A stretch of DNA of 64,000 nt, from positions 40,652,428 through 40,716,427 of the forward strand of contig CM026397.1 of the NCBI GenBank assembly GCA_014843695.1, read 5' to 3'. The notes beneath the pieces were generated by a model, which saw only the letters and a program-made list of their open reading frames with translations, was not told the origin of the DNA and made no database searches. Below are positions 21,452 through 34,567 of the stretch, piece after piece (position 1 is the first letter of the stretch; every line of letters starts with the position of its first letter). Position numbers and translations under genes: made by a program. The DNA is from Archivesica marissinica. Taxonomy: Eukaryota > Mollusca > Bivalvia > Venerida > Vesicomyidae.

Positions 21452-24305
21452 ACACATGATATTTTACACATGGTATTTTACACATGGTATTTTACACATG
21501 GTATTTTACACATGATATTTTACACATGATATTTTACACATGATATTTTACACATGGTATTTTACACATGATATTTTACACATGGTATTTTACACATGGT
21601 ATTATACACACATGCTATTTTACATATGGTATTTTACACATGGTATTTTACACATTTTACACATGGTATTTTACACATTTTACACATGGTATTTTATACA
21701 TGATATTATACACATGGTATTTTACACATGCTATTTTACACATGATATTTTACACATGATATTTTACACATGGTATTTTACACATGATATTTTACACATG
21801 ATATTTTACACATGGTATTTTACACATGGTATTTTACACATGGTATTTTACACATGATATTTTACACATGATATTTTACACATGATATTTTACACATGGT
21901 ATTTTACACATGATATTTTACACATGGTATTTTACACATGGTATTATACACACATGCTATTTTACATATGGTATTTTACACATGGTATTTTACACATTTT
22001 ACACATGGTATTTTACACATTTTACACATGGTATTTTATACATGATATTATACACATGGTATTTTACACATGCTATTTTACACATGATATTTTACACATG
22101 ATATTTTACACATGGTATTTTACACATGATATTTTACACATGATATTTTACACATGGTATTTTACACATGATATTTTTACACATGGTATTTTACACATGG
22201 TATTTTACACATGATATTTTACACATGATATTTTACACATGGTATTTTACACATTTTAAACATGGTATTTTACACATGATATTTTACACATTTTACACAT
22301 GATATTTTACACATGGTATTTTACACATGATATTTTAAACATGGTATTTTACACATGGTATTTTACACATGGTATTTTACACATGATATTTTACACATGA
22401 TATTTTACACATGGTATTTTACACATGATATTTTACACATGGTATTTTACACATGGTATTATACACACATGCTATTTTACATATGGTATTTTACACATGG
22501 TATTTTACAAATTTTACACATGGTATTTTATACATGATATTTTACACATGGTATTTTACATATGATATTTTACACATGGTATTTTACACATGATATTTTA
22601 CACATGGTATTTTACACATGATATTTTACACATGATATTTTACACATGGTATTTTACACATGATATTTTACACATGATATTTTACACATGGTATTTTACA
22701 CATGATATTTTACACATGGTATTTTACAAATGGTATTTTACACATGATATTTTAAACATTTTACACATGGTATTTTACACATGATATTTTACACATTTTA
22801 CACATGGTATTTTACACATGGTATTTTACACATGATATTTTACACATTTTGCACATGATATTTTACACATTTTACACATGGTATTTTACACATTTTACAC
22901 ATGGTATTTTATACATGATATTTTACACATGATATTTTACACATTTTACACATGGTATTTTACACATGATATTTTACACATGGTATTTTACACATGATAT
23001 TTTACACATTTTACACATGGTATTTTATACATAATATATTACACATGGTATTTTACACATGGTATTTTACACATTTTACACATGGTATTTTACACATGGT
23101 ATTTTACACATGATATTTTACACATGGTATTTTACACATGATATTTTACACATGGTATTTTACACATGGTATTTTACACATGGTATTTTACACATGATAT
23201 TTTACACATGATATTTTACACATGATATTTTACACATGATATTATACACATGATATTTTACACATGATATTTTACACATGGTATTTTACACATGATATTT
23301 TACACATGATATTTTACACATGATATTTTACACATGGTATTTTACACATGGTATTTTACACATGATATTTTACACATGGTATTTTACATGATATTTTACA
23401 CATGGTATTTTACACATGGTATTTTACACATTTTACACATGGTATTTTATACATGATATTTTACACATGATATTTTACACATTTTACACATGTTATTTTA
23501 CACATGATATTTTACACATGGTATTTTACACATGATATTTTACACATTTTACACATGGTATTTTACACATGGTATTTTACACATGATATTTTACACATGG
23601 TATTTTACACATGATATTTTACACATGATATTTTACACATGGTATTTTACACATGGTATTTTACACATGGTATTTTACACATGATATTTTACACATGATA
23701 TTTTACACATGATATTTTACACATGATATTTTACACATGATATTTTACACATGGTATTTTACACATGGTATTTTACACATGGTATTTTACACATGATATT
23801 TTACACATGGTATTTTACACATGGTATTTTACATGATATTTTACACATGGTATTTTACACATGGTATTTGTATTTTACACATGGTATTTTACACATGGTA
23901 TTTTACACATGATATTTTACACATGGTATTTTACACATGGTATTTTACACATGGTATTTTACACATGATATTTTACACATGGTATTTTACATGATATTTT
24001 ACACATGGTATTTTACACATGGTATTTTACACATGGTATTTTACACATGATATTTTACACATGATATTTTACACATGGTATTTTACACATGATATTTTAC
24101 ACATGATATTTTACACATGATATTTTACACATGATATTTTACACATGATATTTTACACATGATATTTTACACATGGTATTTTACACATGGTATTTGTATT
24201 TTACACATGATATTTTACACATGGTATTTTACATGATATTTTACACATGGTATTTTACACATAATATTTTACACATAATATTTTACACATGGTATTTTAC
24301 AATCA
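21452..24305. repeat. 14-bp satellite, about 200 units
   Basis: The unit is CATGGTATTTTACA with a G/A variant, interspersed with 9-base insertions (CATTTTACA). A block from 21540 recurs at 21882, an offset of 342 bases, showing segmental duplication. FYTWYFTHDILHM-type frames are by-products. Confidence 0.97.
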
Positions 24306-24960
24306 TGCACATTGTGATCGACTGCGTTCTCTAAGCGGTAAACGAGAACACATTCTGAAATCAAATACACCGTAATAATTGGTATATATAAAGATTGCAG
24401 TACAAGATTATTGGTTTATTATGGTCAGATACGAGATCAATATGGGGAACAAATGATGATCTTTCGAATGACACAAGTAGAAGAATGTGATTGTAAACAA
24501 ACACTGTCAACCATTACCGCAATTAATCAATCTCTGTCATTCGGGAACATATGTTTTCTGGACGAATGGGAATTTATGTGATAAGAATTACTGCTATGTA
24601 TTTGTATTATAGGTATTAAAAGTGTCCAATTGTTTTCAGGGAACTAGTTTCAAGCTTTCAGTGACGTGTGAATAGAAATACAGGCTTGAGCTGGAATCCA
24701 GAAATGGTCAGGTCAATCTATTTACGTAGTTGTAATTCTGCAACAATATTTGGTTCCCATATGATTCCCGGATGTTCCAGTAGGGATGTGGTATATACTA
24801 TTTTGTTGGATAGGGTGTCATGTTATTCTCAACATGTTTACATTATGCAGAGTGAATTTTCAATCGTCCTTCTATTACATATTTATAAAAATAGTTGTTC
24901 TTGTTAAATTTTCGGAATGAACAGATTGGTTTGTTTTGTGTTTGTGATTTAACATCGCAC
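24306..24960. other. Intronic, no feature seen
   Basis: No recognisable element or exon between the 14-bp array and the 42-bp tRNA-head array. Confidence 0.5.
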
Positions 24961-24963
24961 CCT

Positions 24964-25390
24964 GGATCCCTGGATTACCAGTCCAGCGTGTTACCACAGG
25001 ACTACAGATCCCTGGATTACCAGTCCAGTGTGCTACCACTGGACTACAGATCCATGGATTACCAGTCCAGCGTGTTACCACTGGACTACAGATCCCTGGA
25101 TTACCAGTCCAGCGTGTTACCACTGGACTACAGATCCCTGGATTACCAGTCCAGTGTGTTACCACTGGACTACAGATCCCTGGATTACCAGTCCAGCGTG
25201 TTACCACTGGACTACAGATCCCTGGATTACCAGTCCAGCGTGTTACCACTGGACTACAGATCCATGGATTACCAGTCCAGCGTGTTACCACTGGACTACA
25301 GATCCCTGGATTACCAGTCCAGCGTGTTACCACTGGACTACAGATCCCTGGATTACCAGTCCAGCGTGTTACCACTGGACTACAGATCCG
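24964..25390 (-). repeat. 42-bp tandem array of the SINE-T tRNA head, 10 copies
   Basis: The unit, read on the minus strand, is TAGTCCAGTGGTAACACG, CTGGACTGGTAATCCAG and a joining ATC. It contains the A box and the Thr-like anticodon arm of SINE-T but not the B box. Unit length 42 keeps all frames open (CSPVVTRWTGNPGI on minus, SSVLPLDYRSLDYQ on plus). Flanking sequence on the right (GATCCGTCTG) is the head start. Confidence 0.93.
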
Positions 25391-25394
25391 TCTG

Positions 25395-26071
25395 TTAATT
25401 AAACAGGTAAATACAATCGGTGTTATATACTTGATCACGGTACAAGCTGGTCGTGAAAGAAGCTACCCCTCGTGTCCCTTCTGGTGGTTATGTCACGGTA
25501 TGATAGTACACTTTGCTTTGACAACATACTGCTGTTGCATTAGAAAACCTTATGGTATACCAGCATGTTGTTTGATAAGAATTTGATATTTTATTTCTGA
25601 ATTCCAATAGGCTCAAAAGCCCATGAGGACATATACATGCATACGTTATGGCAAACAGTGATAATAGCACAACTTATATAAATATTTGTACAATGTACAT
25701 AGATATCAAACATAATTTTTTTTATAGTTGTTCAAATTTGGAGAAGGTTATACGTATTCATGATCATATTTTACATATAGTATGCATAGATGTACAGTAA
25801 TTACTCACAATATTGCTGTATTGCTATATTGTAGCAGTTACTATAATGTTATAATATTCCAGGTTATTTATATTGCTTATCTGTTCATTCGATATTTCAA
25901 TTTTCTCTCTAACTAATAATAAATAGACAATTTTAAAATGAAACCAATATGACGTTGATCTTAAACGAAACGAAACAGAAAGACCAACAAATGGTTTCCT
26001 AATGTGTAATTGGTGATATATTCCCATTAATAACAATAGGCTACCATTAAATATGCTATGAGCGAACTTAC
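25395..26071. other. Intronic, no feature seen
   Basis: AT-rich intron sequence downstream of the 26072-26146 exon. No SINE, LINE or array is recognised. Confidence 0.5.
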
Positions 26072-26146
26072 TTCGTATGGACTTATCGTTCTTATTTCTG
26101 TGTATTATAATGGCATGGACACGAGGTGACGAACAGCTGTTTGTTC
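26072..26146 (-). CDS. Rim: RIM pre-PDZ exon
   Basis: The acceptor is TTATTTCCAG above 26146 and the donor is CGAA|GTAAGT at 26072. In the only frame that stays open, the 75-bp exon reads TNSCSSPRVHAIIIHRNK then NDKSIR, with one base left over. It resembles the RIM segment RLIGRVILNKRT...DSG immediately before the PDZ domain. Phase 1 in and out matches both neighbours. Confidence 0.87.
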
Positions 26147-26496
26147 CTGGAAATAAATGAGATTGTTATTACATGTGTATAGTAATAATCTGGATATGGG
26201 AAACGTCTTCACTATCAAGTCCGTTTCCTGGTCCTATTCAATTCGGCAGAGCAATGGTGATATCGTTCTGAGAAGGAACCATTGTATCAATTAATTATGT
26301 ATATTGTTTCAAGCGATTGACACCAAGCTTGTCTGTGCAACTATTTTACACAGATTTATTGACCGAATAGGGTTCAGTTTCATTTCTGTTGTAGATTTCT
26401 CAAGCTTAGGCATTACACATACATATAATTATACAAGTATGTGTTATATATAGATAATAATAAAAATGTGTATTTACTAATAGGACAAACTTTTGC

Positions 26497-29400
26497 AATG
26501 TGCTTGCTGGCAATGTGCTTCTCGCTGGCAATGTGCTTCTCGCTGGCAATGTGCTTCTTGCTGGCAATGTGCTTGTTGGCAATGTGCTTGCTGGCAATGT
26601 GATTCTTGCTGGCAATGTGCTTCTTGCTGGCAATGTGCTTGTTGCCAATGTGCTTGCTGGCAATGTACTTGCTGGTAATGTGCTTGCTGGCAATGTGCTT
26701 GCTGGTAATGTGCTTATTGCTGGCAATGTGCTTGCTGGCAATGTGCTTGTTGGTAATGTGCTTCTTGCTGGCAATGTGCTTGCTGGTAATGTGCTTCTTG
26801 CTGGCAATGTGCTTGCTGTCAATGTGCTTGTTTGTAATGTGCTTGCTGGCAATGTGCTTCTTGCTGGCAATGCGCATGCTGGCAATGTGCTTCTTGCTGG
26901 CAATGTACTTGCTGACAATGTGCTTCTTGCTGGCAATGTGCTTGCTGGCAATGAGCTTGTTGGCAATGTGCTTCTTGCTGGCAATGTGCTCGCTGGCGAT
27001 GTGCTTCTTGCTGGCAATGTGCTTCTTGCTGGCAATGTGCTTCTTGCAGGCAATGTGCTTCTTGGCAATGTGTTTGCTGGCAATGTGCTTCTTGCTGGCA
27101 ATGTGCCTCCTGCTGACAATATGCTTGCTGGCAATGTGCCTCCTGCTGACAACATGCTTGCTGGCAATGTGCTTCTTGCTGACAAGATGCTTGCTGGCAA
27201 TGTGCTTCTTGCTGACAATATGTTTGTTGGCAATGTGCTTGCTGGCAATGTGATTCTTGCTTGCAATGTGCTTGTTGGCAATGTTATTCTTGCTGGCAAT
27301 GTGCTTGTTGGCAATGTGATTCTTGCTGGCAATGTGCTTGTTGGCAATGTGCTTGTTGGCAATGTGATTCTTGCTGGCAATGTGCTTGTTGGCAATGTGA
27401 TTCTTGCTGGCAATGTGCTTGTTGGCAATGTGATTCTTGCTGGCAATGTGCTTGCTGGCAATGTGCTTGTTGGCAATGTGCTTGCTGGCAATGTGCTTGT
27501 TGACAATGTGCTTCTTGTTGGCAATGTGCTGGTTGGCAATGTGCTTCTTGCTGGCAATGTGCTTCTTGCTGGCAATGTGCTTGTTGACAATGTGCTTCTT
27601 GCTGGCAATGTGCTTCTTGCTGGCAATGTGCTTCTTGCTTGCAATGTGCTTCTTGCTGGCAATGTGCTTCTTGCTGGCAATGTGCTTCTTGCTGGCAATG
27701 TGCTTCTTGCTGGTATTGTGCTTGCCTGTAATGTGTTTGCTTGCAATGCGCTTGCTGGCAATGTGCTTCTTGATGGCAATGTGCTTCTTGCTGGAAATGT
27801 GCTTATTGCTGGCAATGTGATTCTTGCTTGCAATGTGCTCGCTGGCAATGTGCTTCTTGCTGGCAATGTACTTCTTGCTGGCAATGTGCTTCTTGCTGGC
27901 AATGTGCTTCTTGCTGGCAATGTGCTTGTTGGCAATGTGCTTCTTGCTGGCAATGTGCTTGTTGCTGGCAATGTGTTTGATGGCAATGTGCTTCTTGCTG
28001 GCAATGTGCTCGCTGGCAATGTGCTTCTTGCTGGCAATGTGCTTCTTGCTGGCAATGTGCTTCTTGCTGGCAATGTGCGTCTTGCTGGCAGTGTGCTTGT
28101 TGGCAATGTGCTTGCTGGCAATGTGCTTCTTGCTGGCAATGTGCTTGCTGGCAATGTGCTGGCTGGCAATGTGCTTGTTGGCAATGTGCTTGCTGGCAAT
28201 GTGCTTGTTGACAATGTGCTTGTTGGCAATGTGCTTATTGACAATGTGCTTGTTGGCAATGTGCTTCTTGCTGGCAATGTGCTTCTTGATGGCAATGTGC
28301 TTGTTGACAATGTGCTTCTTGCTGGCAATGTGCTTCTTGCTGGCAATGTGCTTCTACCTTACAATGTGCTTGCTGGCAATGTGCTTCTTGCTGGAAATGT
28401 GCTTGTTGGCAATGTGCTTGCTGGCAATGTGCTTCTTGTTGGCAATGTGCTTGTTGGCAATGTGCTTGCTGGCAATGTGCTTCTTGCTGGCAATGTGCTT
28501 CTTGCTGGCAATGTACTTCTTGCTGGCAATGTGCTTCTTGCTTGCAATGTGCTTGCTGGCAATGTGCTTCTTGCTGGCAATGTGCTTCTTGCTGGAAATA
28601 TGCTTATTGCTGACACTGTGCTTCTTGCTGGAAATGTGATTATTGTTGGCAATGTGCTTGCTGGCAATGTTCTTGTTGGCAATGTGCTTGCTGGCAATGT
28701 GCTTCTTGCTGGCAATGTGCTTGCTTGCAATGTGTTTCTTGCTGGCAATGTGCTTGCTGGCAATGTGCTGACTGGCAATGTTCTTGTTGGCAATGTGCTT
28801 GCTGGCAATGTGCTTGTTGACAATGTGCTTGCTGGCAATGTGCTTGTTGACAATGTGCTTGTTGGCAATGTGCTTCTTGCTGGCAATGTGCTTCTTGCTG
28901 GCAATGTGCTTGTTGACAATGTGCTTGTTGCTGGCAATGTGCTTCTTGCTGGCAATGTGCTTCTACCTTGCAATGTGCTTGCTTGCAATGTGCTTCTTGC
29001 TGGCAATGTGCTTCTTGCTGGCAATGTACTTCTTGCTGGCAATGTGCTTCTTGCTTGCAATGTGCTTCTTGCTTGCAATGTGCTTCTTGCTGGCAATGTG
29101 CTTCTTGCTGGAAATATGCTTATTGCTGACACTGTGCTTCTTGCTGGAAATGTGATTATTGTTGGCAATGTGCTTGCTGGCAATGTTCTTGTTGGCAATG
29201 TGCTTGCTGGCAATGTGCTTCTTGCTGGCAATGTGCTTGCTGGCAATGTGCTTCTTGCTGGCAATGTGCTTGCTGGCATTGTGCTGGCTGGCAATGTCCT
29301 TGCTGGCAATGTGCTTGCTGGCAATGTGCTTGTTGACAATGTGCTTGCTGGCAATGTGCTTGTTGACAATGTGCTTGTTGGTAATGTGCCTCTTGCTGGC

Positions 29401-31060
29401 AATGTGCTTGTTGACAATGTGCTTCTTGCTGGCATTGTGCTTCTTGCTGGCAATGTGCTTCTACCTTGCAATGTGCTTGCTGGCAAGGTGCTTCTTGCTG
29501 GAAATGTGCTTGTTGGCAATGTGCTTGCTGGCAATGTGCTTCTTGTTGGCAATGTGTTTGTTGGCAATGTGCTTGCTGGCAATGTACTTCTTGCTGGCAA
29601 TGTGCTTCTGGCTGGCAATGTACTTCTTGCTGGCAATGTGCTTCTTGCTTGCAATGTGCTTGCTGGCAATGTGCTTCTTGCTGGCAATGTGCTTCTTGCT
29701 GGAAATGTGCTTATTGCTGGAAATGTGCTTATTGTTGGCAATGTGCTTGCTGGCAATGTTCTTGTTGGCAATGTGTTTGCTGGCAATGTGCATCTTGCTG
29801 GCAATGTGCTTGCTGGCAATGTGTTTCTTGCTGGCAATGTGCTTGTTGGCAATGTGCTTGCTGGCAATGTGCTTGTTGGCAATGTGCTTGCTGGCAATGT
29901 GCTTATTGCTGGCAATGTGCTTCTACCTTGCAATGTGCTTGCTGGCAATGTGCTTCTTGCTGGAAATGTGCTTGTTGGCAATGTGCTTGCTGGCAATGTG
30001 CTTCTTGTTGGCAATGTGCTTGTTGACAATGTGCTTGCTGGCAATGTGCTTGTTGACAATGTGCTTGTTGGCAATGTGCTTCTTGCTGGCAATGTGCTTC
30101 TTGCTGGCAATGTGCTTATTGACAATGTGCTTCTTGCTGGCAATGTGCTTCTTGCTTGCAATGTGCTTGCTGGCAATGTGCTTCTTGCTGGCAATGTGCT
30201 TCTTGCTGGAAATGTGCTTATTGCTGGAAATGTGCTTATTGTTGGCAATGTGCTTGCTGGCAATGTTCTTGTTGGCAATGTGTTTGTTGGCAATGTGCTT
30301 CTTGCTGGCAATGTGCTTGCTGGCAATGTGTTTCTTGCTGGCAATGTGCTTGCTGGCAATGTGCTTGTTGGCAATGTGCTTGCTGGCAATGTGCTTGTTG
30401 GCAATGTGCTTGCTGGCAATGTGCTTATTGCTGGCAATGTGCTTGCTGGCAATGTGTTTGTTGGCAATGTGCTTGCTGGCAATGTTCTTCTTGCTGGCAA
30501 TGTGCTTCTTGCTGGCAATGTGCTTCTTGCTGGCAAGGTGCTTATTGCTGACAATGTGCTCTTGTTGGCAATGTGCTTGTTGTTAATGAGCTTCTTGCTG
30601 GCAATGTGCTTCTTGCTTGAAATGTGCTTATTGCTGACACTGTGCTTCTTGCTGGAAATGTGCTTATTGTTGGCAATGTGCTTGCTGGCAATGTTCTTGT
30701 TGGCAATGTGTTTGCTGGCAATGTGCTTCTTGCTGGCAAAGTGCTTGCTGGCAATGTGTTTCTTGCTGGCAATGTGCTTGCTGGCAATGTGCTTGCTGGC
30801 AATGTGCTTGTTGGCAATGTGCTTGCTGGCAATGTGCTTATTGCTGGCAATGTGCTTGCTGGCAATGTGCTTGTTGGCAATGTGCTTGCTGGCAATGTGC
30901 TTCTAGCTGGCAATGTGCTTCTTGCTGGCAATGTGCTTCTTGCTGGCAAGGTGCTTATTGCTGACAATGTGCTCTTGCTGGCAATGTGCTTGTTGGCAAT
31001 GTGCTTGCTGGCAATGTGCTTGCTGGCAAGGTACTTGCTGGCAATGTGCTTGTTGGCAAT
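26497..31060. repeat. 15/18-bp satellite, about 4.5 kb
   Basis: Units are CAATGTGCTTGCTGG (15) and CAATGTGCTTCTTGCTGG (18). Nearly all insertions and deletions are multiples of three, so one plus-strand frame (NVLLAGNVLAG) stays open for 1468 codons and minus frames (LPARSTLPAS) for 646 and 731 codons. Higher-order blocks of roughly 460-620 bases are marked by CTACCTTGCAATG variants near 28351, 28969, 29461 and 29921. One frame slip occurs near 30558. It fills most of the intron between exons 31801-31991 and 26072-26146. It has no splice, promoter or codon evidence for being a gene. Confidence 0.97.
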
Positions 31061-31256
31061 GGTTCGATCCCCGGACCGGGAATTATGTGAGATGGTACGG
31101 TTGTCGCCAGATCGGACAGGTGGGTTTTACCCGGATACTCCAGTTTCCTCCCACCCGAATGACCACATTTACGCTTTCATCTGCGCCAACGAGAGTGATT
31201 AATATAAGTTGTTAAATCTTGCTTAGAAATCGTTGTAAAATAAATAAAGTTTAAAC
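31060..31256 (+). repeat. SINE-V, 5' truncated
   Basis: It begins at the B box (TGGTTCGATCCCCGGAC) exactly where the 15/18-bp array ends, and runs through AGGTGGGTTTTACCCGG to the tail GAGTGATTAATATAAGTTG and AATAAATAAAG. Confidence 0.85.
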
Positions 31257-31425
31257 TATGTCGAAGATAAACATGTATAATAGAATATGTGTGTGGATTA
31301 TTCGAGCACGATTTGATTTTCTAAATAGACACGTGACATGATTAATTTTTGATGAGCATCTCGATAGGGCGTACATTTTTTTAAAACTCATTTTAGTGAC
31401 GGTCTCCATAGCGGTGCGGCCTTGA

Positions 31426-31447
31426 CCTAACCCTAACCCTAACCCTA
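31426..31447. repeat. Interstitial telomere-like repeat
   Basis: Three to four copies of CCCTAA, the animal telomere unit, lie in the intron 350 bases from the RIM exon at 31801. Confidence 0.8.
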
Positions 31448-31496
31448 TACCGTAATGTTAATATTTTTTAAATCACAGATGCACTAATAGATATCC

Positions 31497-31785
31497 GACA
31501 ACTATGTGACCCGTCCTAACAGACAGGTGAAAGGACGCGACCCGTCCTAACAGACTTGTGAAATGACGCGACCCGTCCTAACAGATTGTTAAATGACGCG
31601 ACCCGTCCTAACAGACTGGTGAACTGACGCGACCCGTCCTAACAGACTGGTGAAATGACGCGACCCGTCCTAACAGACTGGTGAAATGACACAACACGTC
31701 CTAACAGACTGGTGAAATGACACAACCCGTCCTAACAGACTGGTGAAATGACACAACCCGTCCTAACAGACTGGTGAAATGACAA
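31497..31785. repeat. 31-bp array, 9 copies
   Basis: The unit contains GACCCGTCCTAACAGACTGG and TGAAATGACGC. It ends about 15 bases from the donor of the RIM exon at 31801-31991. Confidence 0.93.
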
Positions 31786-31800
31786 GAATAAAGTATTAAC

Positions 31801-31991
31801 CTGTTCTATTCGCTAACATTATACGGTTCCTGTTCGTGTCCCCCGCATGCATATCTATATTCAAACAGTGAGGCAGTGTCATTCTGCGGTTCTGTATATC
31901 TCTAATTACTAAGTTACATTGATAACCACTACATTCCATGTCTGCGCTGATCATCGGTGAAACAGACCTGGCTCTGTTCTTGTCGGTGTTC
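31801..31991 (-). CDS. Rim: RIM linker exon before PDZ
   Basis: The acceptor is TGTATTGCAG above 31991 and the donor is AACAG|GTTAAT at 31801. The 191-bp exon reads NTDKNRARSVSPMISADMEC, then GYQCNLVIRDIQNRRMTLP and GDTNRNRIMLANRT. It enters in phase 2 (completing AGG with the exon at 34568) and leaves in phase 1. There is no obvious domain. The frame, splice sites and phase all agree. Confidence 0.8.
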
Positions 31992-32117
31992 CTGCAATAC
32001 AAATAACCAACTTATGTATGCAATTGTGATGTGTACGCTACCAAATGTTTCATGATATAAAATATCAATTATGTTATATTATATTTCGGGTTTTACGACT
32101 GCATCAGCACCATTTTG

Positions 32118-32333
32118 GGCTATATCGCCGGCGGGCAGTTTACCTAACACCTTACCTGGGCAGGCTCCAGCGGTTAACCAGTACTTGGGTGCACCAACCT
32201 CCGCAAGAAACTGCCAACTTTTTCATATAAATGAGACACGGCCTGAGAGGGGCTCGAACCCGTGACCATCAGTGATGATAGGTTACAGTGGTATACAAGT
32301 CAGCGACCTTAACCACTCGACCACGGAGGCGGA
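32118..32333 (-). repeat. SINE-L copy
   Basis: Body CTGGGCAGGCTCCAGCGG, B box GGGGCTCGAACCCGTGACC and head CAGCGACCTTAACCACTCGA match the reverse orientation of the family. Confidence 0.85.
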
Positions 32334-32404
32334 GTAAAATGTGAATCCAACAAAGATCATGCCAATATCTTTATAAAATGTGTGCTGCAACAACAGATGC
32401 TTTA

Positions 32405-32685
32405 GAATTTTACGTTTACCGAGAATATGAACGACGCCTCCTTAAGAGATTAGTCATTTTAGATTTTGGAGGACTGTGCAATGATACAGACAGAGACCCA
32501 TTCCAGAGTCTCCTCTGGTTCTTTTACGTGCACGGTGTAAAGCACGGTGTAAAGCACCGACACGAGACCTCGGTTTAACGTCCCATCTGAAAGACTGTTT
32601 TATTAGGGTCAGACGGGGGATCGAACCTGCGATCCCTGGATTACCAGTCCAACGTGTTAATCACTGGACTACAGATCCGTCTGTA
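32405..32685 (-). repeat. SINE-T copy
   Basis: Matches the body (GACGCCTCCTTAAGAGATTA) and the head with GGTTCGATCCC and TCCAGTGATTAACACG. An 11-base duplication (GCACGGTGTAA) is near 32529. Confidence 0.85.
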
Positions 32686-32764
32686 CAACAGATGCAATGC
32701 AATAGTGAAATACTTAATCGTTGTTTATTTACAAATGTAACGTTTAGCCCAATAGTAAAGTGTG

Positions 32765-32965
32765 CTTTTAAATAAAATATCACACTAAATCAAAGAGATT
32801 TAAATAAAATATCACACTAAATCAAAGAGATTTAAATAAAATATCACACTAAATCAAAGAGATTTAAATAAAATATCACACTAAATCAAAGAGTTTTAAA
32901 TAAAATATCACACTAAATCAAAGAGATTTAAATAAAATATCACACTAAATCAAAGAGATTTAAAG
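32765..32965. repeat. 32-bp array, 6 copies
   Basis: The unit is GATTTAAATAAAATATCACA followed by CTAAATCAAAGA. It lies in the intron between exons 34568-35629 and 31801-31991. Confidence 0.93.
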
Positions 32966-32969
32966 TATG

Positions 32970-33652
32970 AATCCATTGAAAGTAAGACAATAATAGTCTC
33001 TTTTCTTTGGTCAAGTTTGGTCGAAAACGCTAAAACAATAGGCTCAATTTATTGGCATTGATAATAAATAATTTGAGCAAACAGGAAGGCTGGAACATAG
33101 TGTATTGACGGACATTCCATACTGGGTATTCTGCTTAAGATGAGATACATTTTATTTTGAGTCGGCAAGATATCAACAGTACAACACAAGTTCTGTGTGA
33201 GCTTTTGAACCGACTATATAACATAAAATAATGGTATCAATTGTACAATAGCTATACAATTAGAATCACTGACAATGAATAGTATGCATATTTATTTAAT
33301 TTTATTTCTAAAATAAATGTTGAAAATGTTAAACATAACTAATTTTTGTAGGTAAGACCAATGTGTTTGTTAGGTGTAATGAATATTAACCTAGTAAATG
33401 AATGACTTAATTGGTAGAATTAATATAAAGATATATGTATTAAACAAACATATTTTATAGGAACATCAATTTTTTTTAAAGATATAATATTCACCGCCTT
33501 GAGCCAGGGGTATTATTATATTCGAAATTTCATTGGAACATGACCATAATTTACGTCATTTGTATGACATGATTAAAATGGACAATATTTAATAAGACAA
33601 TTAAATGAATGAAATGTCATACTTTCTGTTGTCCGTACCCACCAAGGCATTT
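32970..33652. other. Intronic, no feature seen
   Basis: AT-rich, with no recognisable element or exon. Confidence 0.5.
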
Positions 33653-33654
33653 AT

Positions 33655-33882
33655 TGTTTTATCGCTTCTCACCAATGCAACCCAAGTTCGATCCTCGGAC
33701 CTGGAAGTATGTGAGATGGTACGGTGGTCACCAGCTCGGACATGTTGGTTTTCTCCGGGTACTCCGGTTCCCTCCGCAAACGAATGACAACATATACGCT
33801 TTCATCCGCGCCAACGAGAGTGATTAATATAAGTTGTTAGAACTTGCTTTGCAATCGTTGTAAAATAAATAAAGTTTAAACT
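33655..33882 (+). repeat. SINE-V copy
   Basis: Head fragment TTCTCACCAATGCAACCC, B box GTTCGATCCTCGGACC, core TTTTCTCCGGGTACTCCGG, tail GAGTGATTAATATAAGTTG and AATAAATAAAG. Confidence 0.85.
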
Positions 33883-33884
33883 TT

Positions 33885-34567
33885 TAATTTATTGTTGCAT
33901 GTATCAAATAACAGGATATGGTGTAAAGCAACACCATGGAAACTATTATTGTGATTATTGTTATTACATTATGCAATCAATAGAAAGTTGGCACTAATTC
34001 GCACTAGCTGACATACATGTATATATATTTACATTGTTATTCCCTTGCCTTCAATGAACGTATGTGCCCTGATTATATACATTTTCGTATCAGGGTTCCC
34101 AACTAATGATATGCAGCTGACATACGCAGTCGAAGGTACGGGCATGCGCAGTGCAGTGTAATTCGTAATATTGGGCAGTGTTCGTTGCGAGATAAAGGCG
34201 TGTCTTACAGTTTACGCTGTTCCAAGGATGATCTATTTACCTGTTCAGACACACGATAAGTTGCACAAATCTGGACTAAAAACATTTTAAATGCAACTTG
34301 TGCTATATTTGTGCTTGAACAGAATAATTAATGTAAATATTAGAAATGAATCGCCTTCGGTTTCCACACACCTTAACCACGCCCAATGTAGTTCATACAC
34401 CGATGGTAACTATTAAACCGCTGTTAATTCCTTAAATAATGTACAGCTGTCTCGACATTTGAAGGCTACTAGTAATCGAAATAACCAGCATAAATACAAG
34501 AAAAACCTGTAATACGAACAAATATAACAGATCGTTATACTTGCATGTAATATATAAAAATAAAAAC
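33885..34567. other. Intronic, no feature seen
   Basis: Intron just 3' of the long RIM exon. No repeats or elements recognised. A CpG-containing patch near 34130-34200 is not explained. Confidence 0.5.

Noticed and set aside
26497..31060. A 1468-codon plus-strand protein and 646/731-codon minus-strand proteins
   Set aside because: They are by-products of a satellite whose units are multiples of three. Frames are open on both strands at once, with no exon structure and location inside a RIM intron.
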